Shown in pieces: positions 37,273-46,043 of a DNA stretch of 64,000 nt. Position 1 is the first letter of the stretch. Every line of letters starts with the position of its first letter. The notes under the pieces were generated by a model. That model worked only from the letters and a program-made list of their open reading frames with translations. It was not told the origin of the DNA and ran no database searches. Both the position numbers and the translations under genes were made by a program. Origin of the DNA: Hyphomicrobiales bacterium (lineage in GTDB: Bacteria; Pseudomonadota; Alphaproteobacteria; Rhizobiales; Beijerinckiaceae); the NCBI GenBank assembly GCA_930633495.1, contig CAKNFJ010000002.1:682001-746000 (forward strand). The letters run 5' to 3'.

Positions 37273-38486
37273 CGCTGAACGATGACGCCACGGTCGGTGA
37301 TGACGATGAAGTTCTTCTCGTACTTCGAGACCTGCTTCACGACACCGCCGTTGTCCGGCAGCACGTCACCAGCCTTCACCTGCAGGGTGCTCCCGGACGG
37401 AGCCTTGACCCAGGCCACACCGCGCGAGACGCCTTGCAGCGCCCAGCCAGAGAGGACCTCGGGCTTCAGTGGCACCTCGGTCGTGGGCTTGGGCATCTGG
37501 GAGACGCCACGGGCTTCAAGAGCCCCCAGGCGCTCTTCCAGCCCCTTGGCGCGCTGCTCCAGATCGGTGCGAGCGGTCGCCGCGGCGCGCAACTGCTCCT
37601 CGAGGCGGTTGATCCGCTCGATCGTCGCAGCATCGGGCTTCGCAGCAACAGGAGCGACCTGGGGCACGGGAGCGGGCAAAGAGTTGGCGGCAGGCAGCGA
37701 CGGCGGCGGCAGGCTCGGCGCTCCACCAGCGGGCTGCATGCCCTGAAGCGGCGGCAACTGCCCCTGCTGCTGCACAGGCCGCTGGCCAAACTGCTGACCC
37801 ACCGGCTGCGGCGCGCCAACCTGGACGACTGCCGGCTTGTCGAGGCCGATCAGCGGACCGATGTACGGCTGGATGACCTGCGTGAAGCTGAAATACAGCA
37901 GCGCGAGGCCACCGACGCCGATGCCGGCATAGGTCGCGAGCTGGATCAGCCGTGCCTTCTTGTCAACGGCCCCTTCCTCGCCCTCGTCGCCTTCCTCTTC
38001 GTCGCCGTCGTCCTCTTGATCACCATCCTCGTGGTCACCGGCATTGTCGCCTTCGTCGTCGGAATGCGAGCCAGCGCCACGGTGATCCTCGCCGCGGCCC
38101 TCGTCCTCATCGTCATCACCGCCGAAGCTGACGCGCTCGTGCTCCTGGCGAGCCGGCGCGCGGCTGGCGGTCGCAACCTCCGCCTCTTCGTCGCCACCAA
38201 AATCGGAAGCCTTCAGCGGACGCGCAGCGGTAGCGCCGCCGACATCCTCGAAAGAGGGCTTGTCGTCATCGCCGCCTCCGAAGCCGCCGAACGCATCCTC
38301 GGGCACGGCAGCGGGCTTGCTGGTCGGGCGCGAGGGCTTCCCTTGGACGGGGGCCTCGTCGATGGAAAGATCGATATCGGGCTCGAATTCCGGGCCAGAC
38401 TTGGGGTCGTTGCCGAAGCCGCCGAAATCGATGTCCTGGCCGAACGTGTCGTCCCCGCCGCCCTTTTTCTCTGTGCTCATGATCAC
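37269..38486 (-). CDS. dotF: DotF/IcmG-like type IVB secretion protein
   Basis: A 405-residue protein in five parts. An acidic Gly/Asp/Phe N-terminus carries FGGFG repeats, followed by a run of Asp/Glu (about 130-180). One membrane helix (LATYAGIGVGGLALLYFSF) follows, then a Pro/Gln region. A short coiled coil starts IERINRLEEQL, and a C-terminal domain carries GVAWVKAPSGSTLQVKAGDV. This bitopic architecture and position between DotG and IcmJ match IcmG/DotF. The start is GTG at 38486 (overlapping the DotG stop) or ATG at 38480. Confidence 0.78.
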   Translation of the reverse strand: MIMSTEKKGGGDDTFGQDIDFGGFGNDPKSGPEFEPDIDLSIDEAPVQGKPSRPTSKPAAVPEDAFGGFGGGDDDKPSFEDVGGATAARPLKASDFGGDEEAEVATASRAPARQEHERVSFGGDDDEDEGRGEDHRGAGSHSDDEGDNAGDHEDGDQEDDGDEEEGDEGEEGAVDKKARLIQLATYAGIGVGGLALLYFSFTQVIQPYIGPLIGLDKPAVVQVGAPQPVGQQFGQRPVQQQGQLPPLQGMQPAGGAPSLPPPSLPAANSLPAPVPQVAPVAAKPDAATIERINRLEEQLRAAATARTDLEQRAKGLEERLGALEARGVSQMPKPTTEVPLKPEVLSGWALQGVSRGVAWVKAPSGSTLQVKAGDVLPDNGGVVKQVSKYEKNFIVITDRGVIVQR

Positions 38487-39682
38487 TGGTTCCCGTTCGG
38501 CAGGAAGAGGATGCCCACAGGCGTCCCGGACGCGACCTTCACGGTCGTCGGGCGGTTGCCGTAGGTCTGATTGAGGATCTGACCAGCCGCGCCAGCTGCG
38601 ACGCCACCGGCGACGTACAACTGCTGGCGGGTGCTCAGCGCCGGGTTGGAGACGGTAACGCCTCCGAGCCCGATGTTCGTGGTTTGGCCGGACTGACCGA
38701 TCGCCTGCCCGAAGCCCTGGGCGAACGCAGCCGCCGCGGTGAAGCCGAGGTTCGTCAGGATGTGCCGGTCGATGTCAGTGGCCAGCGCCGTGCCGATTTC
38801 CTTGGTATCGACGGCGACCGCGTTGATCGTGACGCTCTTGTTCACCTCGGTGCCATCGCGAAGGTTCTGCACCGTCATCGTCTTGAACGACAGAACGAGC
38901 GCATCACGCTTGGTCTCGAACGACCCGATCAGCGTGGCTCCAGCAAACTCGCCTTGGGCAATGCGGGCCAGAATGGGGCCCGGCGCATCCGAGTTCGCGG
39001 TCGACACCATCTCGGCGTAAAGGATCGTGCCGGCCAGCGGGAGCTTCAGCCCGCTCAGCGGATCCACGAGCGAGGCAGCGCCGGCGGCGGCGGCCTGCGC
39101 CTGCGACGGTCCCGACTGGCCGGCGCCAGCGAGCACATTCTCCTTCGCGTAGTATTTGACGTCGGCCGGCCCAAACTGGATGCGGGCGATCTGCTCCATC
39201 TGGCGCTTCATCAGCTCGGCGAGGCCGTCGTCAACCTGGTTCACCGGGACAGCTGCAACGACCGGAGCAACCGGCAGAACCGGCGGCGCGATCACCGGGC
39301 GCACGACCGGAGGATCCGGACGCTCGATGCCGTCGCCGTTCCCTTGGCGGTTGCGATCCTCATTGGGCATGTCCACCGGCGCCATCGGCTGCGCGACCAC
39401 GGTCGGGAGCGCGCTGCGCCCCTCGTTCGCCGCACGCTGCTGGCGATCGCGGTCGGCGTCGTCGATCATCCGGCGCATGTCTGCGGTCGGGGCAGCCGAG
39501 CCCGGCACGTTGCGAACGGTGTTCGACGGCGAGCGGATGTCGGACGCCGGCGGAAGATCCCCACCAGAGCTCACGAAATACCCGACGATCGCGACTGTCG
39601 CGACAGCGCCGATGACGATGAGGAACCGGCCGCCCCCCTTGACGGAGGAAGAGAGGCGCTGCCCGAGGCTTGCTCGCTCCAT
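38483..39682 (-). CDS. dotG: DotG/IcmE, VirB10-like core channel protein
   Basis: A 399-residue protein: an N-terminal cytoplasmic stub, a membrane helix (FLIVIGAVATVAIVGYFV, about 20-37), a Pro-rich periplasmic stretch, then the conserved VirB10-like beta-barrel domain (LPLAGTILYAEMVSTAN, GEFAGATLIGSFE). Legionella DotG is over 1000 residues because of a long pentapeptide repeat; this version lacks it, like plasmid TraO-type proteins. It spans both membranes as the central channel with DotH. It sits 12 nt after the DotH stop. Confidence 0.9.
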   Translation of the reverse strand: MERASLGQRLSSSVKGGGRFLIVIGAVATVAIVGYFVSSGGDLPPASDIRSPSNTVRNVPGSAAPTADMRRMIDDADRDRQQRAANEGRSALPTVVAQPMAPVDMPNEDRNRQGNGDGIERPDPPVVRPVIAPPVLPVAPVVAAVPVNQVDDGLAELMKRQMEQIARIQFGPADVKYYAKENVLAGAGQSGPSQAQAAAAGAASLVDPLSGLKLPLAGTILYAEMVSTANSDAPGPILARIAQGEFAGATLIGSFETKRDALVLSFKTMTVQNLRDGTEVNKSVTINAVAVDTKEIGTALATDIDRHILTNLGFTAAAAFAQGFGQAIGQSGQTTNIGLGGVTVSNPALSTRQQLYVAGGVAAGAAGQILNQTYGNRPTTVKVASGTPVGILFLPNGNQ

Positions 39683-39694
39683 GACAGTCGTTCC

Positions 39695-40648
39695 TTAGCG
39701 GCTGATGCGAACGTGGGCCGCCCGGCCGCCGGCCGAGACGATCACGACAGGTGAATCGACGAGGGTGAACACGTTCACGCCAGACACGTTCGAGCTGCGC
39801 GACGTGTAGGCGGGCGAGAGAATGTCGCCGCGGGTCCGGACGTAGAGCATGTCCTCAAAGCGCCAGGCCTCGACATCGGGCGAGGTCGTCTTCATCCGGC
39901 GGGATCCCTGCGGAGGGACGCCGTCGAGAAACTTGATCATCGTCGAGTCGTTGGTCGGCGCCAGACTGGTGGTGCCGACGATGTCCTGCGCGGCGTTCGG
40001 GCCGCGGGCATCGAGACGCACGTCCAGTCGGTAATCGACCTCGGGCTCGCCCTGCCGGATAGCCAGGGTGATCGGAACGGGGTGCCCGACCAGGGTCACG
40101 GCGAGATTGCCTGGAACCCACTCCTGGATGGCGTTGACGACAATGATGTTCGTCTTCCCTTCCTCACCGGCGGACTGCGCGGCATAGGCCTGCGGATTGC
40201 CCGTCGTGACAGACAGGACCGGCCAGGGCTGGCCCGTGATGTCCGAGAAGGTCATCGTCGAAACGATCCCAGGCTGCACGCGCAGCACAGGAGGCTCCTC
40301 ACCGGGCCGGAGCGTCAGGCGGATTGCGCGGGAGACAGGCTTCCCTGGATTGAGCGGGGTCGCGATGCCCCGGCGGGTGTCATCCAGCCCCCTGCGATAG
40401 GTCTGGATCTGACCCGGCGACATCGGCAGCGTCTCGCGGATCGCGCGATCAAAAGCTTGATCCCGCCGGTTCTGCGGGCTCGGCTGCGCGGGCTGGACAG
40501 GCGCAGGCGCGACACCCTGACCAGGCGCAGGCGGCGGCGACGCCAGCAGGAGCTGATCGACACCCTGCGCGAGGCCGGGGGCGATCGCTGCCACGAAGGC
40601 AAGCGCATGGGCCATGCCCCGGAATGAATGAGCAATGAAGCGGGTCAC
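39695..40648 (-). CDS. dotH: DotH/IcmK outer-membrane core protein
   Basis: A 317-residue exported protein. The signal peptide region (ALAFVAAIAPGLAQG) is followed by a Pro/Gln linker, then the DotH/TraN domain: AIRLTLRPGEEPPVLRVQPG, VSTMTFSDITGQPWPV, NIIVVNAIQEWVPGNLAVTL and DGVPPQGSRRM. It forms the outer-membrane ring of the type IVB core with DotG. The GTG at 40648 follows the DotI stop (TAA at 40655) by 6 nt. Confidence 0.9.
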   Translation of the reverse strand: MTRFIAHSFRGMAHALAFVAAIAPGLAQGVDQLLLASPPPAPGQGVAPAPVQPAQPSPQNRRDQAFDRAIRETLPMSPGQIQTYRRGLDDTRRGIATPLNPGKPVSRAIRLTLRPGEEPPVLRVQPGIVSTMTFSDITGQPWPVLSVTTGNPQAYAAQSAGEEGKTNIIVVNAIQEWVPGNLAVTLVGHPVPITLAIRQGEPEVDYRLDVRLDARGPNAAQDIVGTTSLAPTNDSTMIKFLDGVPPQGSRRMKTTSPDVEAWRFEDMLYVRTRGDILSPAYTSRSSNVSGVNVFTLVDSPVVIVSAGGRAAHVRISR

Positions 40649-40654
40649 GGAGAC

Positions 40655-41362
40655 TTACCTCGCGAAGATCTGCGCGATGCCGAGCCCGCGGGGGTTCTCG
40701 ACCTCAGGACGACGGACAACAACAAGCTCGACGACGCGCGGCTCGCTGTTGCGCCCAGACACGTTTTCGTAGGTGAGAAGGAGCGGCAGCTCGATGCGCC
40801 AGCCATAGCGGCCGCCCTCGACGATGCCTTGGCTGACGATAACGGGAGCCCCCTGGGGGACGGCGGTGCTCGCCAGCTGCTCCTTGATGATGGTCGCGAG
40901 CACCTTCGAGCGTTCAAGAGCGTTCTGATAGCTCTTCCATCCGGAGTCGGTGAACAGCAGGCGATGCTCGTTCAGCTGCGACTGGTAGTTCGCGAAGTTC
41001 AACGTGAAGGACCGAACGACCGAGTCGGTCGCCCAGTTCAGCACTTCGTTCGTCGTCTGGATCGGACGCTCCAGAGGAATGACCTCCCGAATGCCGCCCT
41101 CCGGGTCCGTGGCGAAATAGCGAACCGGAACCGGCCGCATCCCAAAGAACACGTTGGCGACCACCGACAGCGCGAGAACGCCGAAGGTGATGAAGAGCAC
41201 GCGCAGCAGAAACTCATACCGCTCACGCGAAAACGCGTTGCGCGCGATTTCAGTCGCAGCCGCCTCATCGTGATGCGGGCGTGCGGCGGACGCGTGGAAA
41301 GGAGCCGGGGCCTTGCGACCACCCGACTTCCCTTTTCCTTTATGCGATTCGTCGCGGTTCAT
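40655..41362 (-). CDS. dotI: DotI/IcmL inner-membrane core protein
   Basis: A 235-residue protein: a basic cytoplasmic N-terminus, a membrane helix (VLFITFGVLALSVVANVFFG, about 55-74), then the IcmL/TraM periplasmic domain with YFATDPEGGIREVIPLERP, a WATDSVVRSFTLNFANYQ segment and FTDSGWKSYQNALERS. First gene of the minus-strand Dot/Icm operon, with GGAAGGA upstream of the ATG. Together with DotH and DotG it makes the conserved conjugation core. Confidence 0.92.
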   Translation of the reverse strand: MNRDESHKGKGKSGGRKAPAPFHASAARPHHDEAAATEIARNAFSRERYEFLLRVLFITFGVLALSVVANVFFGMRPVPVRYFATDPEGGIREVIPLERPIQTTNEVLNWATDSVVRSFTLNFANYQSQLNEHRLLFTDSGWKSYQNALERSKVLATIIKEQLASTAVPQGAPVIVSQGIVEGGRYGWRIELPLLLTYENVSGRNSEPRVVELVVVRRPEVENPRGLGIAQIFAR

Positions 41363-41467
41363 GCTCGTCCTTCCATGTCATCAAGGTCTGACGGATTGGT
41401 CGTTGAAGGCAAGAGGCCTTATTCCTTGACGCACCAAAAGTTCTCGATCACGTTCCTTCGATAGTCA

Positions 41468-42037
41468 ATGAAAGTTGGGCGTATGACGCTGCAGGAAATT
41501 GCCCGCCGCCCCTGGACCGAGAGCGACAAGCGCGATCTGATCCGTTTCTGGGATTCGGTAGGGAGTATCTTCTTGATTTCGTTACTAATGGATCGCCCTG
41601 AAGGGGCGATCCAGACGGAAGCAAGTCGCCTGAATCTGCCTCGCCGCAGCGAGGAAAAGGGTCGCCACAGAAAGAAGTGGACGAGCGACGAAGAATCGCG
41701 CCTGGAACAGGCCGTTGCGCAGTTCAAGGATCCGGATGGAAGGATTCGAATCGTAGAGGTTTCCGAATCCCTCGGGCGCAGCGTCGACGCGATCGCGTCA
41801 CGACTCGCAGACGGCTTCCACGACATCCGCGATTTCAGGAAGACGATCGCGTTCGATCGCGACGCTTTGCTGGAGAAGGCGGCTCAGCCTGCGGCCGCTG
41901 CGAAGCCTGTCGCGGATCGCCGAAAGCTTTCGATGATCCGCACCTGCCTTTCCTGCTCGAAGCCCTTCCATTCTTCCGGCGCCGGCAACCGAATCTGCAA
42001 GCGCTGCTCGTCCATGGACGAGTCGGACTGGTACTGA
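41468..42037 (+). CDS. Two-module SANT/GcrA-like regulator with zinc ribbon
   Basis: A 189-residue DNA-binding candidate. Module 1 starts RRPWTESDKRDLIRFWDS and ends IQTEASRLNLP; module 2 starts KKWTSDEESRLEQAV and ends VDAIASRLADG, both like the Trp-led helix-turn-helix of GcrA/SANT proteins. The C-terminus holds a zinc ribbon, CLSCSKPFHSSG...ICKRC. It is divergent from the Dot/Icm operon across 105 bp and is a good candidate for its regulator. ATG at 41468 is used; 41483 is an alternative. Confidence 0.8.
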   Translation: MKVGRMTLQEIARRPWTESDKRDLIRFWDSVGSIFLISLLMDRPEGAIQTEASRLNLPRRSEEKGRHRKKWTSDEESRLEQAVAQFKDPDGRIRIVEVSESLGRSVDAIASRLADGFHDIRDFRKTIAFDRDALLEKAAQPAAAAKPVADRRKLSMIRTCLSCSKPFHSSGAGNRICKRCSSMDESDWY

Positions 42038-42048
42038 CGCCAGCGAGC

Positions 42049-42777
42049 TCAGCCCGCCAGCGCCATCTGTGGGGCCGTCATCGGCCCTTCCAAGTTCATC
42101 CCGTGCGCTACGGCGCTCGCTTCTCCGAGCAGGAGTACACGCGTCATCGAGCCGACACGCCACGCCAGGCTCATATTCCGAGGCCGGTAGTGCAGCTCTG
42201 ACTGCGCGGCGCGGGCGAGATAGCCGATCGCCGGATCAGTGGCCTCCGCAAGCGATCCAGCCAGCCGCATGAGCGCCATGGCGCCGGTACGATCGAACTT
42301 CGACACCAGCTCCCGAGCCGTTCTTACGATCTCTGTCGAAGCCGCAGAGCGCGAGCGGAAACGAGGCCCAGCGCCCTCGCCGAGGCGAAAGGCCACGTCC
42401 CCGCAGCACGGCGCCTTGAGGCGCTCACGAGCCAGCGGAACAGATGCCGCGCGGCCGAGCCAGCGCTGGAGCCCGTAATCGGTCACGACCTCTGCCTCGG
42501 GCAGCCGGTCCACCTCGACAAGCCACGCGCGCAGGCAAAGCTCGAACTCGGCCGCGGCTTCAGCGATCAGAGTTCGATCATCCAGCCGGAGCGACTGGGA
42601 GAGAAGGATCTGCCCCGGATGGGAGGCCGGCCAAAGCGTCGTGAAAACGCGATCGCCCGCGGTCTCGATGTCGAAAGTCCCAACACGGGTGCCAGCGTGC
42701 TTGATCTCACCCGCTGCGAGGCAAAAGCCGAGCGCCTGGGCGATTGTCGCGTAGCGATTGATGACGTTGCTGCTCAT
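42049..42777 (-). CDS. Hypothetical Ala-rich protein
   Basis: A 242-residue protein from the ATG at 42777, which has AGGAG eight nucleotides upstream; a longer frame to 42822 lacks this. It has no membrane segment. Cysteines cluster at KAPCCGDVAF. The C-terminal half is helical (MALMRLAGSLAEA). No domain is recognised. It converges on the SANT/GcrA-like gene with 11 nt between stops. Confidence 0.72.
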   Translation of the reverse strand: MSSNVINRYATIAQALGFCLAAGEIKHAGTRVGTFDIETAGDRVFTTLWPASHPGQILLSQSLRLDDRTLIAEAAAEFELCLRAWLVEVDRLPEAEVVTDYGLQRWLGRAASVPLARERLKAPCCGDVAFRLGEGAGPRFRSRSAASTEIVRTARELVSKFDRTGAMALMRLAGSLAEATDPAIGYLARAAQSELHYRPRNMSLAWRVGSMTRVLLLGEASAVAHGMNLEGPMTAPQMALAG

Positions 42778-42926
42778 GTTCAAGCTCCTGGCCTGAGCGT
42801 GGCCGCCGGCGATGAAAGGCACAAAATGCGGGGCAAACAGTGGACGGCCGGCAGAAGCCGGAGCGCCGATCCTTGAGGCAACGGCGTCCTTGCAGGAGAA
42901 TGTCGCATTCCTTTCCGAGGCGCTCG

Positions 42927-43346
42927 ATGCTCAAGCAACTCTTCGATTTCAAAGCCAGGATCCACCGCGGCGAATTCGCGGCCCGGATGGCCTGCGCTCT
43001 CCTGGCCATTGGCGTCGGCAACTGGTCCGTCGGATACGGCATGGCCCAACTGCAGGCTTCTGGATCCCAGAACGTGAACATCCCGGGGTTCCTCGGAGCT
43101 GCGCTGCTTTGCGCCGGCCTGACAGGCGCGCTTGCGGCAACATTCTGCCGAGGCCGGGATATCGGCCTGAACGCGCTGCAGACCATCGCCCTCGCGATGC
43201 TGCTCCCCGCTCTCCCACTCGTTCTGTTGGGCGAAAAGGGCGAAGCGGCCGGCGCGCTCATTCAGGCTGCAGTGCTGTGCATCTTGCTCGCGATGCCTCC
43301 TCGCAAGGGCAGCGGTTCCCTGACGAGCGCAGCAAACGAAAATTGA
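42927..43346 (+). CDS. DUF805-like membrane protein
   Basis: A 139-residue protein with the DUF805 layout: FDFKARIHRGEFAARM near the start (like the F-x-GR-x-x-R-x-E-F signature), membrane helices at about 20-38 and 53-70, a loop CRGRDIGLNAL resembling the family's R-x-x-D-I-G segment, and two more hydrophobic stretches. The ATG at 42927 puts the signature at the N-terminus. Function of the family is unknown. It precedes acpP by 102 bp. Confidence 0.72.
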   Translation: MLKQLFDFKARIHRGEFAARMACALLAIGVGNWSVGYGMAQLQASGSQNVNIPGFLGAALLCAGLTGALAATFCRGRDIGLNALQTIALAMLLPALPLVLLGEKGEAAGALIQAAVLCILLAMPPRKGSGSLTSAANEN

Positions 43347-43448
43347 TGCGGCGCAAAATCCCGGATTGACTTCGAGGATAGCTCAAAGGATCGTCTCCAC
43401 TGTTCTTGCTACGTCGGCGCCGCCGGCGCCACCAATGGAGATTCAAGC

Positions 43449-43697
43449 GTGTCCACCACTGCCGAAATGACCGTCTCTGACCGCGTCAAGAAGGTCATCA
43501 TCGAGAGCCTCGGCGTAGAAGCCGACCTCGTGAAGCCCGAGGCTCGCTTCAAGGAAGAGCTCGGTGCCGACTCGCTCGATCAGGTCGAGTTCGTGATGGC
43601 GCTCGAAGAAGAGTTCGACATCACGATCCCGGATGACCTCGCGGCCGAGACGGTCGGCGAGCTGACGAAGCAGATCGAGACCATCCGCGGTCACTGA
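43449..43697 (+). CDS. acpP: Acyl carrier protein
   Basis: An 82-residue acidic protein with the phosphopantetheine site [18 protein letters not shown]; the Ser in DSL is the attachment residue. Length and helices match fatty-acid ACPs. GTG at 43449 has GGAG upstream. It stands alone, without fab or polyketide genes, so it is an orphan ACP. It may serve lipid or acyl modification by host enzymes or regulate a partner on the element. Confidence 0.93.
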   Translation: MSTTAEMTVSDRVKKVIIESLGVEADLVKPEARFKEELGADSLDQVEFVMALEEEFDITIPDDLAAETVGELTKQIETIRGH

Positions 43698-43723
43698 TGG
43701 CTCTAGCATATTGATTTTACATC

Positions 43724-43763
43724 ATGATATCGCCCGCTACTCCAAGGTAGCGGGCGATATCAT
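43724..43763 (+). terminator. Long perfect hairpin after acpP
   Basis: ATGATATCGCCCGCTAC (43724-43740) and GTAGCGGGCGATATCAT (43747-43763) form a perfect 17-bp stem with a 6-nt loop, 26 nt after the acpP stop. Only a short TTT follows on the plus strand; on the minus strand the run after the stem contains AAAATC. Probably a terminator, possibly bidirectional. Confidence 0.7.
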
Positions 43764-43838
43764 TTGGGATGCTGGGTAGCCTCGCGCGCGCCGTCTATGT
43801 GGCGGAGCGAAGTGTCTTATGGCGGCGAAAGTCCGCGC

Positions 43839-44381
43839 CTAGGCCTCAAGCGGCACATCCCAATAGAGCCAATCCAGCCAGGTCTTATGAAGATCCGGCA
43901 CCGGGTAGCTCCTTCCGATTTCCCGAATCTGGGCGACCGTCGGCGCATACGGCTTGCGCCGCAGAACCATCCCTGCCTCTTCAGGTGTCCGGTTCCGCTT
44001 CCGCGAGTTGCACGGACTGCAGGCGAGAACAATGTTCTCGGCTGTCATCGGCCCGCCACGCGAACGCGGCTGGACATGGTCGAAGGTCAGTTCGTCCTTG
44101 GCGCCACAGTAGCAGCACTCGAATCGATCCCGGACCGAGATATTCCAGCGCGAGAAGGCCGCCGGGCGGTCAAGGTCGACATACTGCCGAAGCATCAGCA
44201 CTGACGGCAGATGCATCTCGAAGGATGGACTGCGCGCGACCTCGTCGTAGTGCGCGAGCACCTGAACGCGATCGGCGATGACGGCACTCACAGCGTCCTG
44301 CCATGACCAGAGCGACAGCGGATGGTAGCTGAGCGGTCTGGCATCGGCGTTGAGGACGAGGGCCGGGAAATGGATGGCCAT
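43839..44381 (-). CDS. HNH endonuclease
   Basis: A 180-residue protein with a clear HNH domain: CCYCGAKDELTFDHVQPRS (catalytic His in DHVQPRSRGG) and NIVLACSPCNSRKRNR with the second cysteine pair. The N-terminal 80 residues (ALVLNADARPLSYHPLSLW) match a common bacterial HNH subfamily. Such proteins are often housekeeping or mobile-element nucleases. No methyltransferase is adjacent, so it is not an obvious restriction enzyme. It lies 57 nt downstream of the multi-HTH gene. Confidence 0.88.
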   Translation of the reverse strand: MAIHFPALVLNADARPLSYHPLSLWSWQDAVSAVIADRVQVLAHYDEVARSPSFEMHLPSVLMLRQYVDLDRPAAFSRWNISVRDRFECCYCGAKDELTFDHVQPRSRGGPMTAENIVLACSPCNSRKRNRTPEEAGMVLRRKPYAPTVAQIREIGRSYPVPDLHKTWLDWLYWDVPLEA

Positions 44382-44408
44382 GGTCGTTCTCTCTCAGGAA
44401 TCTCGGGG

Positions 44409-44436
44409 GAGGGGAGCCGGCCAACCGGCTCCCCTC
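44409..44436 (-). terminator. Intergenic hairpin below the multi-HTH gene
   Basis: GAGGGGAGCCGG and CCGGCTCCCCTC form a 12-bp perfect stem with a CCAA loop, 2 nt beyond the stop of the minus-strand gene 44439-46043. No T run follows in that direction, so termination may be partial or Rho-assisted. Confidence 0.55.
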
Positions 44437-44438
44437 GA

Positions 44439-46043
44439 CTACTCAGCCGCCTGCATCGCCGGCGGGACGCGCAGGCCGCGGGCCTCGGCGAATGCGAACA
44501 GAGCATCGCTCCCGGCGAGTCGATGGCGGGCGTCGATCACGAACACGCCGTCCTCACGGATCACCGAGTAGCCACGGGCACGGATTGCCGCGATCGTGGC
44601 TTCCAGCGGATCGGCCTCAGGCCGCTTCGCCCCTCGCTCCGCGAGGAAGCGCGCCACCTGGTCGGCCATGCCAGCGCTCAGCGCCAAAGCTGCGTCGCGT
44701 CCGGTGTCCTTCCCGCGCGGAGCGGGAGCGACCCAGCCGAAGTTGCTCTTGCCCGGCTTGCGGACGAACTTCGCCGGCGCCGGCGCCACTGCCTGGACGG
44801 GCACAGGGGCCTGGACGGGCTTCGGGACAGGCGCAGGCGCGACACGGACTGCGGGAGCAGCCACACGAGGCTCCACAGGCCGCGGCGCCGCCTTCGGCAC
44901 GATGCGGGGCTTCGCAGGAGCTGCTCGGGGAGCCGGCTCCTTCACCACGACCGCCTCGATGCGTCGCACGGGCACCGTCGAAGCTGCCGCGAGCCGCACC
45001 ATCTCCGCCTTGAGCTCGCGCTGAGTGGGCGCACGAGGCGCAGGCGCAACGGCTTCAACCAACCGCGGAGCTGCCACGGGGAGCGGAACACGCATCGGCT
45101 TGGCGGGCTTCGGCTTGGCGACGGGCCCGCGCACAGCGGCAGCGAACGCAACTCCCGCCTGGTCAGCGACCTGACGGAGGATGCGGACGTCTCGCCCAAG
45201 CGTCTTCGCGGCAACCGTGATGGACATGCCACCGGTCGCCGCGGCGACGATCTCCGCGCGCCCATCTGCATCGAGCGCTCGACGACGGCGCTTGGGAGCC
45301 ATCATCGCATGCTTCCGCGCCTGCACCTGGATTGCCCGAACCGTGCGCCCGATCTCGGCCGCGATGGACACAAGCGCGTTCCCGCCGTCACCACGCTCCT
45401 CGATCAGAGCCCGCAGCTGCGCGAGCGCCTCCTCGGTCCAGGCCTTGTCGACGGCGTCCGGGAAGCGGATCCCGAGCGCGTAGACCTTGGCAAGGACCGA
45501 GCCGCGATCGCGACCGGTCGTCTCGACTGCCTCATCAAGGCTCGCCGCGGCGCGCAGCTTGTCGACGTCCGCCTCGCTCCAATGGCGAGGCGGACGCAGC
45601 GCGAGCTCCACGACCTTGGCGCCCACCCCGGACTCGGGGCGGCCAAGGAGAGCTGCAAGCTCGGCGTTCGAGATCTTCGGATCGCGCGTGAAAGCTTCGC
45701 GGAGGCGCGCAAGCTGCTCCGGCGTCCAGTCGTGACGACGGTTCGGCTTGATGCCGAGGTGCTCCAGCTTCCAGCGGACAGAGGTCTCCGTGCGCCCCAA
45801 CTCCTCTGCGACAGCGCGGATCGTCAGCTCGCCGGCCCCGACGAGCGCAACGAGGCTCTCCACCTCATCGGCCGCCCATTCACGGCGATCCATGATGAGA
45901 GCGTCGATGTTGCGGAAGCGCGCGTAGACGGCGCCGGTGGTGCGTCCGACGCGCGACGCGATCTGGGGCGTGCTGAGCCGCTCGTCGCGACGGAGGCGGA
46001 CGATCTCGGCGTCGAGTTCAGGGGTCCAATCTGCGCCGTGCAT
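44439..46043 (-). CDS. Protein with about six tandem SANT/GcrA-like HTH modules
   Basis: A 534-residue protein. Repeated modules of about 45-50 residues begin with a Trp-led helix and end in a recognition helix: DWTPELDAEI (5-14), EWAADEVESL (55-64), DWTPEQLARL (106-115), HWSEADVDKL (154-163), AWTEEALAQL (201-210), and a sixth without Trp from about 256. Each contains an LGR or VGR/IGR turn (GRT, GRP, GRD). A Pro/Ala/Val/Lys-rich tail (310-440) and a small C-terminal domain follow. GAGGAG precedes the ATG. It looks like a multi-site DNA-binding or nucleoid protein; I know of no standard name. Confidence 0.85.
   Translation of the reverse strand: MHGADWTPELDAEIVRLRRDERLSTPQIASRVGRTTGAVYARFRNIDALIMDRREWAADEVESLVALVGAGELTIRAVAEELGRTETSVRWKLEHLGIKPNRRHDWTPEQLARLREAFTRDPKISNAELAALLGRPESGVGAKVVELALRPPRHWSEADVDKLRAAASLDEAVETTGRDRGSVLAKVYALGIRFPDAVDKAWTEEALAQLRALIEERGDGGNALVSIAAEIGRTVRAIQVQARKHAMMAPKRRRRALDADGRAEIVAAATGGMSITVAAKTLGRDVRILRQVADQAGVAFAAAVRGPVAKPKPAKPMRVPLPVAAPRLVEAVAPAPRAPTQRELKAEMVRLAAASTVPVRRIEAVVVKEPAPRAAPAKPRIVPKAAPRPVEPRVAAPAVRVAPAPVPKPVQAPVPVQAVAPAPAKFVRKPGKSNFGWVAPAPRGKDTGRDAALALSAGMADQVARFLAERGAKRPEADPLEATIAAIRARGYSVIREDGVFVIDARHRLAGSDALFAFAEARGLRVPPAMQAAE

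Noticed and set aside
37434..38564. Plus-strand open frame (376 codons) antisense to the DotF-like gene
   Set aside because: The hydrophobic runs come from the complement of Asp/Glu codons of the DotF acidic region; operon order and architecture support the minus strand.
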